Positions 10,494-21,810 of a stretch of DNA of 64,000 bases are shown one piece after another. A model generated the notes under the pieces. It was not told where the DNA came from. It was given only the letters and a program-made list of their open reading frames with translations, and did no database searches. How positions within the stretch are numbered: position 1 is the stretch's first letter; every line of letters starts with the position of its first letter. A program made the position numbers and the translations under genes. The DNA comes from Icerya purchasi (taxonomy: Eukaryota > Arthropoda > Insecta > Hemiptera > Monophlebidae), in the NCBI GenBank assembly GCA_039619475.1, contig CM077116.1:377630188-377694187 (forward strand). Reading direction: 5' to 3'.

Positions 10494-12304
10494 AATCACA
10501 TTTTTTTTATTTCACATATATTTTTTGAGGTATATACGGGATCGTCTATGAGGTGTGTTGATCAATAGAGCAACAGGTAGAAAACCTAATAACTTACGAG
10601 ACACAGCATGTTTATAGAAAAAACGTGCTAGCATGAGCAGATCAGAGTTGCAATGTGCGAGTGAGAGACTGTATGCATGTATGTGTGCGAGAGCAACAGC
10701 TTGATTATAAAAAACGTCGAAGATACATGCATCTATCTGTGAACAATTATCACATCAAACATAAAAAGGCTGACTAAAAGATTATTATTTTCTTTTTTCA
10801 TTCATTCTCGCCACTATTACCACTCGCGCCCCACTGTCAAGACCTCTGAACATACATTACTAACCTCACCGACACTATAATATTTTTTCTCTGTGTTATT
10901 AAATTAACCCAAGTATATTTTTATTCAAATCTTTCGTCATATGTCGTGCACACATTTATAGCCCACAGACACTACTCGCTTCATTACCATGAATACATCT
11001 CTTTCATTGTTACTTATCATAACATAGTTTTTCCTGAAATTGTTCAAAAATTCTCTTTGCTCCATTCTTCCAAGGTGATTTATTTCCAAATTTCAAATCA
11101 TGCATAATTATTTTAAAATCAAATTAAGTATATTTTATCATCTCCAAAAAATCAATCATCTCTGTACAAGGCATTAACTCATTTTTACATCAAACATATT
11201 ATTTTTTTTTTAATCTATCGTACATATTATTTTTTATCGTTTAAAATTTTTTTCTCAATTCACAAATAGCTAACATATAGAAAACATATTGTTGTAAACA
11301 TACATGAAGAAGTCACTCCTCATAATTACATCATGAATTAATTTTTTCTTCATTTTTTTTTTTTTTTTTTACCATCATGAAATTGTAGTAGTATTTTTAT
11401 TTTTTTTATTTTCCATACATGACAAAAGCAATAGAATCACAGCATCTATGAATGTATACACCATACTTCTATATAATCACTAATCTATGAAAACACTTGG
11501 TTCGTTTTACTCATACCATAGCAATCACTCCTTTTCCCTCATGCTAACAAACTTCAAAATTTAATAATATAACACAAAATTAATCTAAATATATGTTCAT
11601 GCTATTAAAATTAATATATCAATTAATCTTTATATTCCTTTTGTACATTTCTGAAACCTACATCATGTTTTAAAATTAATCAAAGTATACTATTTAATTA
11701 CCTAAAATCAATTATTCTCTCATACAGTTTTTTCCAATCATACATAATTTTTTTTTTCTGTATTGTCATTATTACAAAGTCATACAAAATAACAACATAT
11801 TTTTATTCATAATGAATCCTTCATTTCATTCCATTCATGCTATATACCATTATCATTCATTGCAATGTTATGAAATTAGTCTAAATGTACATTCATGCTA
11901 GCAAAGTTATTATTTCACCCTTTGCATTGTTCCAAGATGATTTATTTTACATTTTTTCTTTAAATTTCCCTCACACTATTATTTTTGAAATGTAGGATGA
12001 TGACTACGATTAGAATTCATGATTATGAAGAGAGAGACGCATGCTGAAATTGTATTGTCATTGTATATGCGAGATGGTGTGTGATTGTGGGTGAGTATGC
12101 ATGCATGTAAAATATATATGTGTGTTAGTAGAAAAACATCCGTTCAAGCATGAACACAGGTACAGATACAGTTATAGAATGAGAGAGATAAAAATATATT
12201 TTTTGTTATGTTTGATATGTGTATGATAAAGAGGTTAACAAAGAATAATTACATTACCCTCACAACTTAGACATTGAGTTATACCTTTACAATATTTTAG
12301 ATGT
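10494..12304. other. Inner left arm, AT-rich, no gene seen
   Basis: Contains poly(T) of 18 at 11353-11370, isolated copies of the subterminal motif, and short TG-rich words. No frame looks coding. The right-arm equivalent is about 22483-24294. Confidence 0.5.
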
Positions 12305-12535
12305 AAAAGCAGTGACATTGACATGTAGTAAACGTTTTCATCATTTTTGACTAATTATAACCAATTTTCCAACATTTCTCTTTGTTTTCCTACATTTTAA
12401 TACTTTTACACCATTTTAGTCAATTTTTGCTATTTAATGCCATTTTCCAGTGTTTTTACCACCTTTCTCACAATTTTCATCATTCTTTCATCATCTTTGT
12501 TAGGTTTTTTCTTACAACTCTTTAACATTTCGATC
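12305..12535. repeat. Diverged direct repeat, copy 1 (left arm)
   Basis: Begins ACATGTAGTAAACGTTTTC, continues with CTAATTATAACCAATTTTCC and ends in TTACCACCTTTCTCACAATTTT. It matches 12985-13240 in the same orientation at perhaps 75%. The two copies flank the decayed coding region 12560-12976. Both recur inverted in the right arm. Confidence 0.6.
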
Positions 12536-12559
12536 ATTGTTAGTGATATCAATCATTAT

Positions 12560-12976
12560 TTATGCTTTCAATCCTTCCGCTTCATCTATGCACACATACA
12601 GCTTAGCAATTGCTGCAGCCGTTGATTGTTTTAGGACCGCAATCGTGATCTCCATTTGATTATTGGGATTTAAAAGTTACATCTTTGAACGCTTGATCTA
12701 ACACATTAACATGATCTTTGTATTCGCCAACCTGCTGTTGGAGGTTCCACTTAATATCTTCAACAGACTATCATACAGTCGTTTAATAAGAGAATCTGTA
12801 AGAGCCGAGACATTTACTTAACGTTTTCCCAACACATTCACAGACCTACCCTGTACACTAAGGAAATCTTTAAACATCTCTGTAACCATTCCTTTTAAGC
12901 TGACGGGAGCAAGGAACTCCTATAAACGTTTGTCAATCAGCACTTCATCGTTCATCGCCCTGGTTTCACTCACCAT
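12560..12976 (-). pseudogene. Decayed coiled-coil-like gene (left copy)
   Basis: Mirror of 21811-22227, with the same disabling lesions; see that entry. Confidence 0.5.
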
Positions 12977-12984
12977 TGCACAGA

Positions 12985-13240
12985 CATGTAATAAACATTT
13001 TCTTCTTTTACAATTTTCTTATGCTTTAACACTATTACATCATTTTTCCTCATTTCTAACTAATTGTAACCAGTTTTCCACTATTTCTTAGCATGTTCTT
13101 ATGTTTTAGGACCTGTTTGTGCTATTTTTTCATCAATTTATGTTATTTCACATCGTTTTTTCTAGTGTTTTACTACCTTTCACACAATTTTACTCAATTT
13201 TTCACCATCTTTGAAGATTTTTTCCATTTATCTCATACAT
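12985..13240. repeat. Diverged direct repeat, copy 2 (left arm)
   Basis: Begins ACATGTAATAAACATTTTC and contains CTAATTGTAACCAGTTTTCC and TACTACCTTTCACACAATTTT. Partner of 12305-12535. Confidence 0.6.
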
Positions 13241-13436
13241 TAAATGTCTGAATGTGACGATTAACTATCCTTTTAAGTACATTTTATAATTCGATATAAA
13301 TAATGAAAGATCTAATTCAATTTTGTTTAAAATTTATTCAATAATTTTTATGACATTCATCATAATCAATAAAAATAATTATTGCTTCAATGCTAAATTA
13401 TATCACATCATTATTAACTGCTTATAATACACAGCA

Positions 13437-14373
13437 TAAAAAGATTAATTTAATTGATTATATCCTTCTTCTACCAACTTTTCTTCTATCACACAAATTT
13501 CAGCATCTACATCAGTATTTTCCAGTTGTTTAGATGTGTGTAGTATCAATAATCATTCAACCGCTTCATTAGGTTCGTCAGAATAAATTGATAAGAGGAT
13601 CTTCAAGATATACTTTGCGGCAAGTTATGTATGTTAGATTGAAACGGAGAATGTATTTTTTTTCTGTATTTAAGAAGTGGAGTTTCCTTTAATACACTAG
13701 TAACACATACATGAGATCCAGTAAATTCCAGTATTTCTTCATATAGTGCTAAATCATTATTTGTATATTTATTCTTATCAACATTCATTTCCATCTGTAA
13801 ATGAATCAAACCTTGTGTGTAAGGAAATTTGGTTAGGGTTCTTCCTTTTCCTAAATAAATTTCATCACATTCACGATTCCATAGAAAGTGGTGTTGATCC
13901 CATCATATACTCATGAGTATTAGCATTATATGGTATTCAATATACTTGATCATTTATACAGATTCATCACCAGATATTTGAAATAGGTCAATTTCACATA
14001 TATTAATAGACTTATATCCAGTCTTATTATCACTATTTTCATAATCTTCTTAATTTTCATCATTATTTTCACAACCATCTTTCTTACTGACACTAGAAAG
14101 TTTGTGACGTTTTACAATTGCCATATCACTTATTCCATCAGAATCCTTTTTCTTCCTTTTAGATATTTGTATTGTTTCCCGAATATCCAATATATGTGTT
14201 GTAACAGGTTCAAGCACATTAGATGAATTGTTTGTAATAGATTTCCAAAACTGTAATGTGTTATATTTTTTCATTATATCACTATACATTCTTTCCCTTT
14301 CACTTTTAAGATATGCTTCATTATTTATTCCGTTATTACTAATATTAATCATTATTTTACTCGTTGACACCAT
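13437..14373 (-). pseudogene. Decayed gene of the giant-arm element (left copy)
   Basis: Mirror of 20414-21351, carrying the same stops and frame changes; see that entry. Confidence 0.55.
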
Positions 14374-14566
14374 TATTACAGATAATTTAAAAATTCATCA
14401 AAACTCACATGTAAATCTTCTTTTTATACACACTGCAACATCTATGTTGATCACAGAGATTTCATGATTATTCATCAACAGTAATTTATAGAAAGTTTTT
14501 TTAATGTCAACAAGAAATATTCAGTTCTATCATGCTTATTATATTCATAATATATTTCAAACTGTT

Positions 14567-15458
14567 AGATAAAAAAAAAACACATTAAATAATTTGGGGG
14601 ATTTTAGTCAAGGTCTGATATATTTCTGAAACTGCTAGTTTGGATCATTGATTGAAAAAAAATCATTATTTATTTATATTTGTAAAGAATTTTTTCATGT
14701 TCAGTTTGTTTGTGATATTACATATATTTCATTTTGCGATTAAAATACTGTTGAAATAACTAAAATTACTTCACATTAAGAAGTTTGTACCCGTGAAAAT
14801 TATCAAAAAATAGCAAAAGAGTCGAACAAACATAAAAAATGGAGTTAAACATCAGGAAATGGTGCAAAATAATGTAATGATTGAATGAGTCTTGATGTTG
14901 TCTAGCCCATCGCATCTCTCAGTCTGAACATTAAATGAAAAAACAGAATGATATTCATCAACTAATTTTGACTAAACATAATATATCTGCCTTGCAATGT
15001 GTACAAATGATAGAGATAATTACTCAACAGTACTCTCTCTGCTTCATGGGACACACTCCACCTCTTACCCATTTTTATTATTCACAATCAAACATCATCA
15101 TCTAACTAACATACAACAACCATTCTACTATAATCGATGCCGGAGAAAAGTTCTGTAAACCTTCCACAACCAGACCTGAACCCATTCAAACACATCTTCA
15201 CAATGAATAGAATACCATATCAAGAAGTATATAGGTCAGTCTAAAAAGACTCATCACTCAGAAATTACACCATTTAGGAGTAAAAATATCAACATTTAGA
15301 CAAAACATCAAATTTTATAGGGAAAAGACCATTTTTACCTCAAAATATTAGCATTTTAGATGCGAAACAGTGATTTTACTGCAAAATATGCTATTTCCAG
15401 CTTAAAACATATCAATTTTATTGTAGCTATTATAAAGATTTGTTTCATGAATAGTGTA
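14567..15458. other. Unpaired spacer at the arm centre
   Basis: 892 bases between the end of the left arm and the poly(T) end of the Jockey insertion. It has no counterpart beside the right arm, which abuts the retrotransposon directly. It is AT-rich without a coding frame and contains several loosely repeated words built on ATTTTA and AAAATAT at 15245-15425. Confidence 0.7.
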
Positions 15459-15595
15459 TTTTTTTTTTTTTTTTTTTTTATTTTTTATTTATACACTATT
15501 ACGAGCTGTCCATCAAGGACATTTAGTAATACGTGTGAATGAACTTAAACATGAAGGGAGGAGTACCCAATGGCACCTACCCGATTACCCCTACC

Positions 15596-18265
15596 TTAAA
15601 CAAGGTCCTGCGGTTTCTGGCGTTTCAGTCTTCTTACATTATCGGTAACATCGAGCAATCCTCTAGCAAGAGTGTTCGGATGAGAATCGAGTCTGTCTGC
15701 GTGTCTTTTAGCATGAACTTTGATGACATCAGCCACATAATCTACACACAAATCTCGATGTAAGGTTAGATTAGTAACATACCAGGGTGCCTTGGTTAAC
15801 AACCGAAGGATCTTATTCTGGGAAGTCTGTATTACCTTCAGGTTTGACGGTTTAGCGCAACCCCAAAGTTGAACCCCGTATGTCCAGATGGGTTTCAAAA
15901 TAGTTGTGTATATTAGACGTTTGTTGTCCGTTGTCAGTACACTGTTTCTCCCTATCAGCCAGTACATTTTTTTAACCCGGATATCTAATTCTTTCTTTTT
16001 AACCTGTATATGGTGTTTCCATGTCAATCGGCTGTCTAAGTGCAAACCTAAATACCTGACCGTTGCTCGTACAGGAAGATCTATGTTATTGATCTTAACG
16101 GGTGGGACTTCAACTTTTCGGTTAGTAAAATGGATATTCACCGATTTGCTTTCGTTTATCCCGATTTTCCATTTTTTAAACCATGTTTCAGCCTTCGTAA
16201 GAGCATTTTGTAGATTGTTGCTAGCTTTCTTCGGATCTTCATGTGATGACAGTAGTGCCGTGTCGTCCGCAAATGTAGCCATCTGCACATTCTCTGTCGC
16301 AGGAAAATCTGCTGTGTATAACAAGTACAGCGTGGGGCCCAACACTGAACCCTGAGGAACGCCTGCTAAAACTGGATGTATTTCTGAGTAGGTATGTTCG
16401 TAACGTACTTGAAAATGACGATCTTCGAGGTATGATTTTAGCAACAGGTAAAGGTTACTCGGGAACAAACATTTTAATTTGTATAATAAACCATCGTGCC
16501 AGACTTTATCAAAAGCCTGTTGAACGTCGAGAAATACCACAGTACATACTTTTTTAGTTTCTAAACTATTTTCAATTACACTAACCACCCTATGCAATTG
16601 ATCAATCGTGGAATGATGTTTTAAAAAGCCAAACTGATGTTGCGGAATTACATCAGTTGACTGTATATAAGGCTGTAACCTTTTTAATATTAATTTTTCC
16701 ATTACCTTCGATAAAACAGGCAACAAGGAAATCGGACGATAAGACGTTACAGAGTAGGGATCTTTACCAGGTTTCGGAATCATTACGATTTGCGCAAACT
16801 TCCATTGTACCGGAAAGTATTGTATGCGAAATACTGCGTTACATATAGAAGTGAGCAGTACTATAGCTTTCCACGGAAGTTTATTTAATAATTCAGCGCT
16901 TATTAAGTCGAAACCTGGGCTTTTCTTCTTTTTCAGCGTTTTAAGCAGACACCCAACCTCGTGAGCAGAGGCTGATTTTATTGCTAAAGATGGTCCACAT
17001 GGACTGGTTATAAATTCATGTATTTCCCTGTCCGTGTTTGTCTGTATGTTTGGCTTAAACACGGTTGCCAAGTACTCGGCAAATAAATTCGACTTCTGTT
17101 TATGATCTTTCGCCCATGACCCGTCACCATGTTTCATCGGAGGAACATGTTTATTCGGTTGCCTAATATTTTTGGTACACTTCCACAAGGAATAATCATC
17201 AATTGCTAAGGGTGATAGTTTAGTTAAATAATTATTGAGCGTTTTATTTTTGATTTCTTCCAAAAGTTTTTTTAATTCTTTTATTTTGTTATTAAACAAC
17301 TTTTTATCCGAAGGGTTTCCCGATTGGAACCACCTCCTTCTAAGCTTTCTCTTTTCTAAGACAAGTTTCCGGACTGATATTGGATAATTTTTATTACTTT
17401 TTTTACATTTAAGAACAGGAGTGCTTAAGGTAGCTGCTATTTGTATTTCGTTTGTTAGGTACCGTACGGCATTCTCGACGTCAGTTGGGCTTTTTAAAGG
17501 AATTTTTAAGTTTAACTTTGTATCCAAATGATCTCTAAATGATTCCCAGTCTGTTTTGTGGTTATATAAATGTATTTGCTCCTCTCTGCATATAACCGAA
17601 TCACCGAAGGTTAAAATAATAGAAGAGTGATCTGAAAAGAGATCGAAGGAAGAATTTATATTTGTATAATAACTAGCGGTTCCTTTTGTAATGAAGAAAT
17701 CTAAAAGATCCGGTATCTTACGATTATCGGTTGGCCAATAAGTTGGTTCCCCTGTTGATATATAGTTGACATTGTGACTTTCAAGTTCTTGTTTGAACAC
17801 ACGTCCTCTTGTCGTAGTTATCCTGCATCCCCACGCTGTATGCTTAGCGTTCCAATCTGCTCCTGACACAAATCTGCTCCCTAAATTTTTTATATATTTA
17901 CAGAATTCCATCAATGTTATTTTATGTCGTGGCGGACAATAAGCAGCTGATAATACAAGTTGGCCACCCATCGTCTGTATGCTAATGTTAGTTCCCTGCA
18001 GATACTCCTCCCTAAAATGATTTAGTTCGTGCTGTACAATGTTATTTTTTATTAATATTGCTGAACCGCCGTGAGATTTTCCTGAGGGGTGTGTGCAAGA
18101 ATACGTGTTGTAATTATTTATTTTGAAACAGTCTTTATCAGTTAGGTGGGTTTCGGAAACTAAAATTACATCCACAGAATTGGAAGTTAAGAACAATTCA
18201 ATTTCGGCTTTATGATTTTTTAAGCCATTCGCGTTCCATTGAGCTATCCTCAGGTAGGCGGGCAT
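15596..18265 (-). CDS. Jockey ORF2p: apurinic-type endonuclease and reverse transcriptase
   Basis: 889 residues. N-terminal endonuclease of the exonuclease III fold: AQWNANGLKNHKAEIE (N13 region), VSETHLTDKD (catalytic E38), SGADWNAKHTAWGC, DLLDFFITKG and a final SDHSS motif. The RT follows, with [51 protein letters not shown] and the catalytic FADDTALLSS near residue 665, then YLGLHLDSRLTW. After RT there is a C-terminal region but no RNase H, as expected for the Jockey clade. The protein nicks genomic DNA and primes reverse transcription on the cut end. The start codon shares a base with the ORF1 stop. The closely similar architecture and lack of stops indicate a functional copy. Confidence 0.95.
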   Translation of the reverse strand: MPAYLRIAQWNANGLKNHKAEIELFLTSNSVDVILVSETHLTDKDCFKINNYNTYSCTHPSGKSHGGSAILIKNNIVQHELNHFREEYLQGTNISIQTMGGQLVLSAAYCPPRHKITLMEFCKYIKNLGSRFVSGADWNAKHTAWGCRITTTRGRVFKQELESHNVNYISTGEPTYWPTDNRKIPDLLDFFITKGTASYYTNINSSFDLFSDHSSIILTFGDSVICREEQIHLYNHKTDWESFRDHLDTKLNLKIPLKSPTDVENAVRYLTNEIQIAATLSTPVLKCKKSNKNYPISVRKLVLEKRKLRRRWFQSGNPSDKKLFNNKIKELKKLLEEIKNKTLNNYLTKLSPLAIDDYSLWKCTKNIRQPNKHVPPMKHGDGSWAKDHKQKSNLFAEYLATVFKPNIQTNTDREIHEFITSPCGPSLAIKSASAHEVGCLLKTLKKKKSPGFDLISAELLNKLPWKAIVLLTSICNAVFRIQYFPVQWKFAQIVMIPKPGKDPYSVTSYRPISLLPVLSKVMEKLILKRLQPYIQSTDVIPQHQFGFLKHHSTIDQLHRVVSVIENSLETKKVCTVVFLDVQQAFDKVWHDGLLYKLKCLFPSNLYLLLKSYLEDRHFQVRYEHTYSEIHPVLAGVPQGSVLGPTLYLLYTADFPATENVQMATFADDTALLSSHEDPKKASNNLQNALTKAETWFKKWKIGINESKSVNIHFTNRKVEVPPVKINNIDLPVRATVRYLGLHLDSRLTWKHHIQVKKKELDIRVKKMYWLIGRNSVLTTDNKRLIYTTILKPIWTYGVQLWGCAKPSNLKVIQTSQNKILRLLTKAPWYVTNLTLHRDLCVDYVADVIKVHAKRHADRLDSHPNTLARGLLDVTDNVRRLKRQKPQDLV

Positions 18266-18267
18266 TA
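18263..18267 (-). promoter_or_regulatory. TAATG stop-start overlap joining ORF1 and ORF2
   Basis: The TAA stop of ORF1 and the ATG of ORF2 share one A. In the silkworm element SART1 a UAAUG of this kind supports translational coupling of ORF2, so reinitiation after termination is the likely mechanism here. Confidence 0.8.
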
Positions 18268-19947
18268 TTTGGTTAATTTCTGAATTAACATGGTAAGCAT
18301 GGATAGAACCATGCTGTTTTGCTCGGCTAATTGACGGAACATGGATTTAAATTCATTCAGGAATTCGAACAGGTTCACAAAAGGAATATTCTGTATATCA
18401 TCCCTTAAATTATTTGGTGATTGGGCGTTAATGGGGATTTGACCGGAATTCCTTATATGAGTTGCATTTGCTGTTATATTGTCCGCTTGACTAGGAGTGT
18501 CAGACTTAGTAATTTGTGAATAAGTTACGGTTGGTCGTCGATAGTTTTGTTTAATAGGTTGATTTGCTGCAACCCCCGAATTCGTTTTATTTTGTACTAA
18601 CTTTTGATAAATCTCACAACCTCTATAATTTGCGGGATGAGATCCGCCACACAGTCCGCATGTAGCCGGAAATTTCGGGTCTTTTTTACATTCGTAAGTC
18701 TTATGGCCACCTCCACATTTAACACAAACCGGCGTTCTTGTACAGTAAGCTTTGGTGTGTCCCCATTGCTGACAGTTCTGACATTGCGGGATTGATGCTT
18801 TCTTGTTGGGCGATTCTACTTTAATTATAGTATTGCACAATGATTTTAAATTATGTATTTCTCGGCAATTTGCTGTGGGCTCGAGATCCACGAAGAATAA
18901 TGGCAGCGGTTTTTTTGTCTGATATTGTTTCACATTATGAACATTACGAACTTCAAAACCATGTGATTCTAATTCTTCTTTTATAACCAGCGGATCGATT
19001 GAAAAGTGTAAATGTCTGATCACCACCTTATAAGCTCTGTCCTGTTTCATTTGATAAGTGTGAAAAATAATATTTTCCTCCCTAAAAACCCGCGTTAGCT
19101 TACGGTATTGTTCCGGAGAAAGTACGCTTATTTTAACCACGCGATCTGTCAGTGCCTTCGCGTAGTAATCGGACTTGTTTATAACGAGCTCTATTCTCTC
19201 CTGCATTTTTCTGAAATTTTGCACTCCATGTACGAAAATGGGTGGTGGCTTGGGAATGGACGGTGTGGAATTATTCATTGAACTTTTTTCGGATGAACCT
19301 ACTTGACTTTCTTCATCAGAGTCATTTCCGTCGTTCGTTGAGAGGGCCTCAAATCGATTGCGAGTCATTTTAACGTGTTTCTTATTATTATTATCGTTGG
19401 CAATAGCAGATTGCCGCTTTTTTCCCTTTCTCACCTTAACTTGCTGCCAATCATTTTCCTGGCTGTTTTCATTCTCATGCATATCGACTTCTTCGCCACT
19501 ACAACTCTGATTCGTTCGTTGCGCATTGTTTTGCGGTAAGGGAGGGAAGTGTTGATTATTGATGACATTTTGATTTTGTACGTAATTAATATTTGACTGT
19601 AAATATTCGAAATTTTCGGGAGTCGGCGCATAAACAAGTACGGGCTGCGCAGTGGAGATACCTGTTGATGAGCCTGCCACATTATATGTCGTCGTGAAAG
19701 ACGGAGTAAACCGAGCCGGCTGTCCGATTTCGCTAGAACAATTACGTAGCATATCGTCAGGTTGCGCTTGTGTACCGGTCAACGTATAGAGCGGTTCGTG
19801 TGTATAAGTTGCCGGTTGGATAACGGTTGATGTTGTTGCATGTTGACGCACGTTTTGCGTTTGTGTGTGTGTGTGTGTGTGTAAAGCGATTGCGTTGTGT
19901 GTAACGGTGTATCTGCTGTCGTCGCCATTACAGCGACGACAATACAC
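18265..19947 (-). CDS. Jockey ORF1p: gag-like nucleic-acid chaperone with three zinc knuckles
   Basis: 560 residues. The first ~230 are polar and low in complexity; a TG/CA repeat in the DNA gives a His/Thr run near residue 24. A central region typical of the domain that precedes zinc knuckles in Jockey-group gags follows. Three cysteine-histidine knuckles come next: CQNCQQWGHTKAYC, CVKCGGGHKTYEC and CGLCGGSHPANYRGC. The protein binds the element RNA and forms the ribonucleoprotein particle. An alternative start could lie downstream of the repeat, but the ATG at 19947 gives the longest frame. Confidence 0.93.
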   Translation of the reverse strand: MYCRRCNGDDSRYTVTHNAIALHTHTHTQTQNVRQHATTSTVIQPATYTHEPLYTLTGTQAQPDDMLRNCSSEIGQPARFTPSFTTTYNVAGSSTGISTAQPVLVYAPTPENFEYLQSNINYVQNQNVINNQHFPPLPQNNAQRTNQSCSGEEVDMHENENSQENDWQQVKVRKGKKRQSAIANDNNNKKHVKMTRNRFEALSTNDGNDSDEESQVGSSEKSSMNNSTPSIPKPPPIFVHGVQNFRKMQERIELVINKSDYYAKALTDRVVKISVLSPEQYRKLTRVFREENIIFHTYQMKQDRAYKVVIRHLHFSIDPLVIKEELESHGFEVRNVHNVKQYQTKKPLPLFFVDLEPTANCREIHNLKSLCNTIIKVESPNKKASIPQCQNCQQWGHTKAYCTRTPVCVKCGGGHKTYECKKDPKFPATCGLCGGSHPANYRGCEIYQKLVQNKTNSGVAANQPIKQNYRRPTVTYSQITKSDTPSQADNITANATHIRNSGQIPINAQSPNNLRDDIQNIPFVNLFEFLNEFKSMFRQLAEQNSMVLSMLTMLIQKLTK

Positions 19948-20413
19948 GCGTGGTAGGTATGTGCTGGTGTGTGCTAATGTACGAGTTGTTCCGAGAAATG
20001 AAGAATATCTACGAAAATGAAAAGATTAAATGATAAATAATACAGAATAGATAAGAAAAATGGTTCAATCTCACCGATCTGAAGTGACGAAGTAACTGAT
20101 AAATAGCGGTAATATATATTCGAATAATTTGGACGATAACGCGACTATTTTACTGAAACGATATATAAATTAAACGCAAGACACAACACGCGACAGAAAT
20201 GGGTTCACACTACTCTAGGGAACAGTTTGAAATATATTATGAATATAATAAGCATGATAGAACTGAATATTTCTTGTTGACATTAAAAAAACTTTCTATA
20301 AATTACTGTTGATGAATAATCATGAAATCTCTGTGATCAACATAGATGTTGCAGTGTGTATAAAAAGAAGATTTACATGTGAGTTTTGATGAATTTTTAA
20401 ATTATCTGTAATA

Positions 20414-21351
20414 ATGGTGTCAACGAGTAAAATAATGATTAATATTAGTAATAACGGAATAAATAATGAAGCATATCTTAAAAGTGAAAGGGAAAGAATG
20501 TATAGTGATATAATGAAAAAATATAACACATTACAGTTCTGGAAATCTATTACAAACAATTCATCTAATGTGCTTGAACCTGTTACAACACATATATTGG
20601 ATATTCGGGAAACAATACAAATATCTAAAAGGAAGAAAAAGGATTCTGATGGAATAAGTGATATGGCAATTGTAAAACGTCACAAACTTTCTAGTGTCAG
20701 TAAGAAAGATGGTTGTGAAAATAATGATGAAAATTAAGAAGATTATGAAAATAGTGATAATAAGACTGGATATAAGTCTATTAATATATGTGAAATTGAC
20801 CTATTTCAAATATCTGGTGATGAATCTGTATAAATGATCAAGTATATTGAATACCATATAATGCTAATACTCATGAGTATATGATGGGATCAACACCACT
20901 TTCTATGGAATCGTGAATGTGATGAAATTTATTTAGGAAAAGGAAGAACCCTAACCAAATTTCCTTACACACAAGGTTTGATTCATTTACAGATGGAAAT
21001 GAATGTTGATAAGAATAAATATACAAATAATGATTTAGCACTATATGAAGAAATACTGGAATTTACTGGATCTCATGTATGTGTTACTAGTGTATTAAAG
21101 GAAACTCCACTTCTTAAATACAGAAAAAAAATACATTCTCCGTTTCAATCTAACATACATAACTTGCCGCAAAGTATATCTTGAAGATCCTCTTATCAAT
21201 TTATTCTGACGAACCTAATGAAGCGGTTGAATGATTATTGATACTACACACATCTAAACAACTGGAAAATACTGATGTAGATGCTGAAATTTGTGTGATA
21301 GAAGAAAAGTTGGTAGAAGAAGGATATAATCAATTAAATTAATCTTTTTAT
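20414..21351 (+). pseudogene. Decayed gene of the giant-arm element (right copy)
   Basis: Series of frames with coding-like composition. First, an ATG frame of 107 codons (20414-20737) with a Lys/Arg-rich stretch near its end; the same frame continues past its TAA for about 33 codons, so that stop looks secondary. Second, a stop-to-stop frame at 20885-21184 containing WNRECDEIYLGKGRTLTKF. Third, after a frame change, a frame reaching 21343 with one internal TGA and an acidic end (EEKLVEEGYNQLN). I recognise no family. The inactivating changes occur identically in the left arm, so decay came before arm duplication or was copied between arms by gene conversion. Confidence 0.5.
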
Positions 21352-21810
21352 GCTGTGTATTATAAGCAGTTAATAATGATGTGATATAATTTAGCATTGA
21401 AGCAATAATTATTTTTATTGATTATGATGAATGTCATAAAAATTATTGAATAAATTTTAAACAAAATTGAATTAGATCTTTCATTATTTATATCGAATTA
21501 TAAAATGTACTTAAAAGGATAGTTAATCGTCACATTCAGACATTTAATGTATGAGATAAATGGAAAAAATCTTCAAAGATGGTGAAAAATTGAGTAAAAT
21601 TGTGTGAAAGGTAGTAAAACACTAGAAAAAACGATGTGAAATAACATAAATTGATGAAAAAATAGCACAAACAGGTCCTAAAACATAAGAACATGCTAAG
21701 AAATAGTGGAAAACTGGTTACAATTAGTTAGAAATGAGGAAAAATGATGTAATAGTGTTAAAGCATAAGAAAATTGTAAAAGAAGAAAATGTTTATTACA
21801 TGTCTGTGCA

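Larger units (their letters stand above)
6088..14566 (+). repeat. Left 8.48-kb inverted arm
   Basis: Pairs with 20221-28694. Every long frame in this arm has an identical or nearly identical partner in the other: 334 codons, 107 codons, 83 codons and several of about 68. Visible differences are the CA run (44 versus 38 bases), a one-base indel mapping between right-arm positions 22186 and 23030, and a C/T change close to the tip (ccctctgacgtc versus cccttctgacgtc). Confidence 0.95.
15459..20220 (-). mobile_element. Complete Jockey-clade non-LTR retrotransposon
   Basis: Minus-strand element with two intact ORFs overlapping as TAATG. Order along the RNA: 5' UTR of about 270 bases, ORF1 (gag-like, three zinc knuckles), ORF2 (endonuclease plus RT, no RNase H), 3' UTR of about 115 bases and a poly(A) tail seen as poly(T) at 15459-15479. 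Both ORFs are uninterrupted, so the insertion is recent and may be active. The 5' border is set by the start of the right arm at 20221. I found no target duplication, which suggests insertion with target loss. Confidence 0.9.

Noticed and set aside
15459..20220. Target duplication for the Jockey insertion
   Set aside because: GAATAGTGTA beside the poly(T) and GAACAGTTTG at the right border agree at only 7 of 10 positions, not enough to call.
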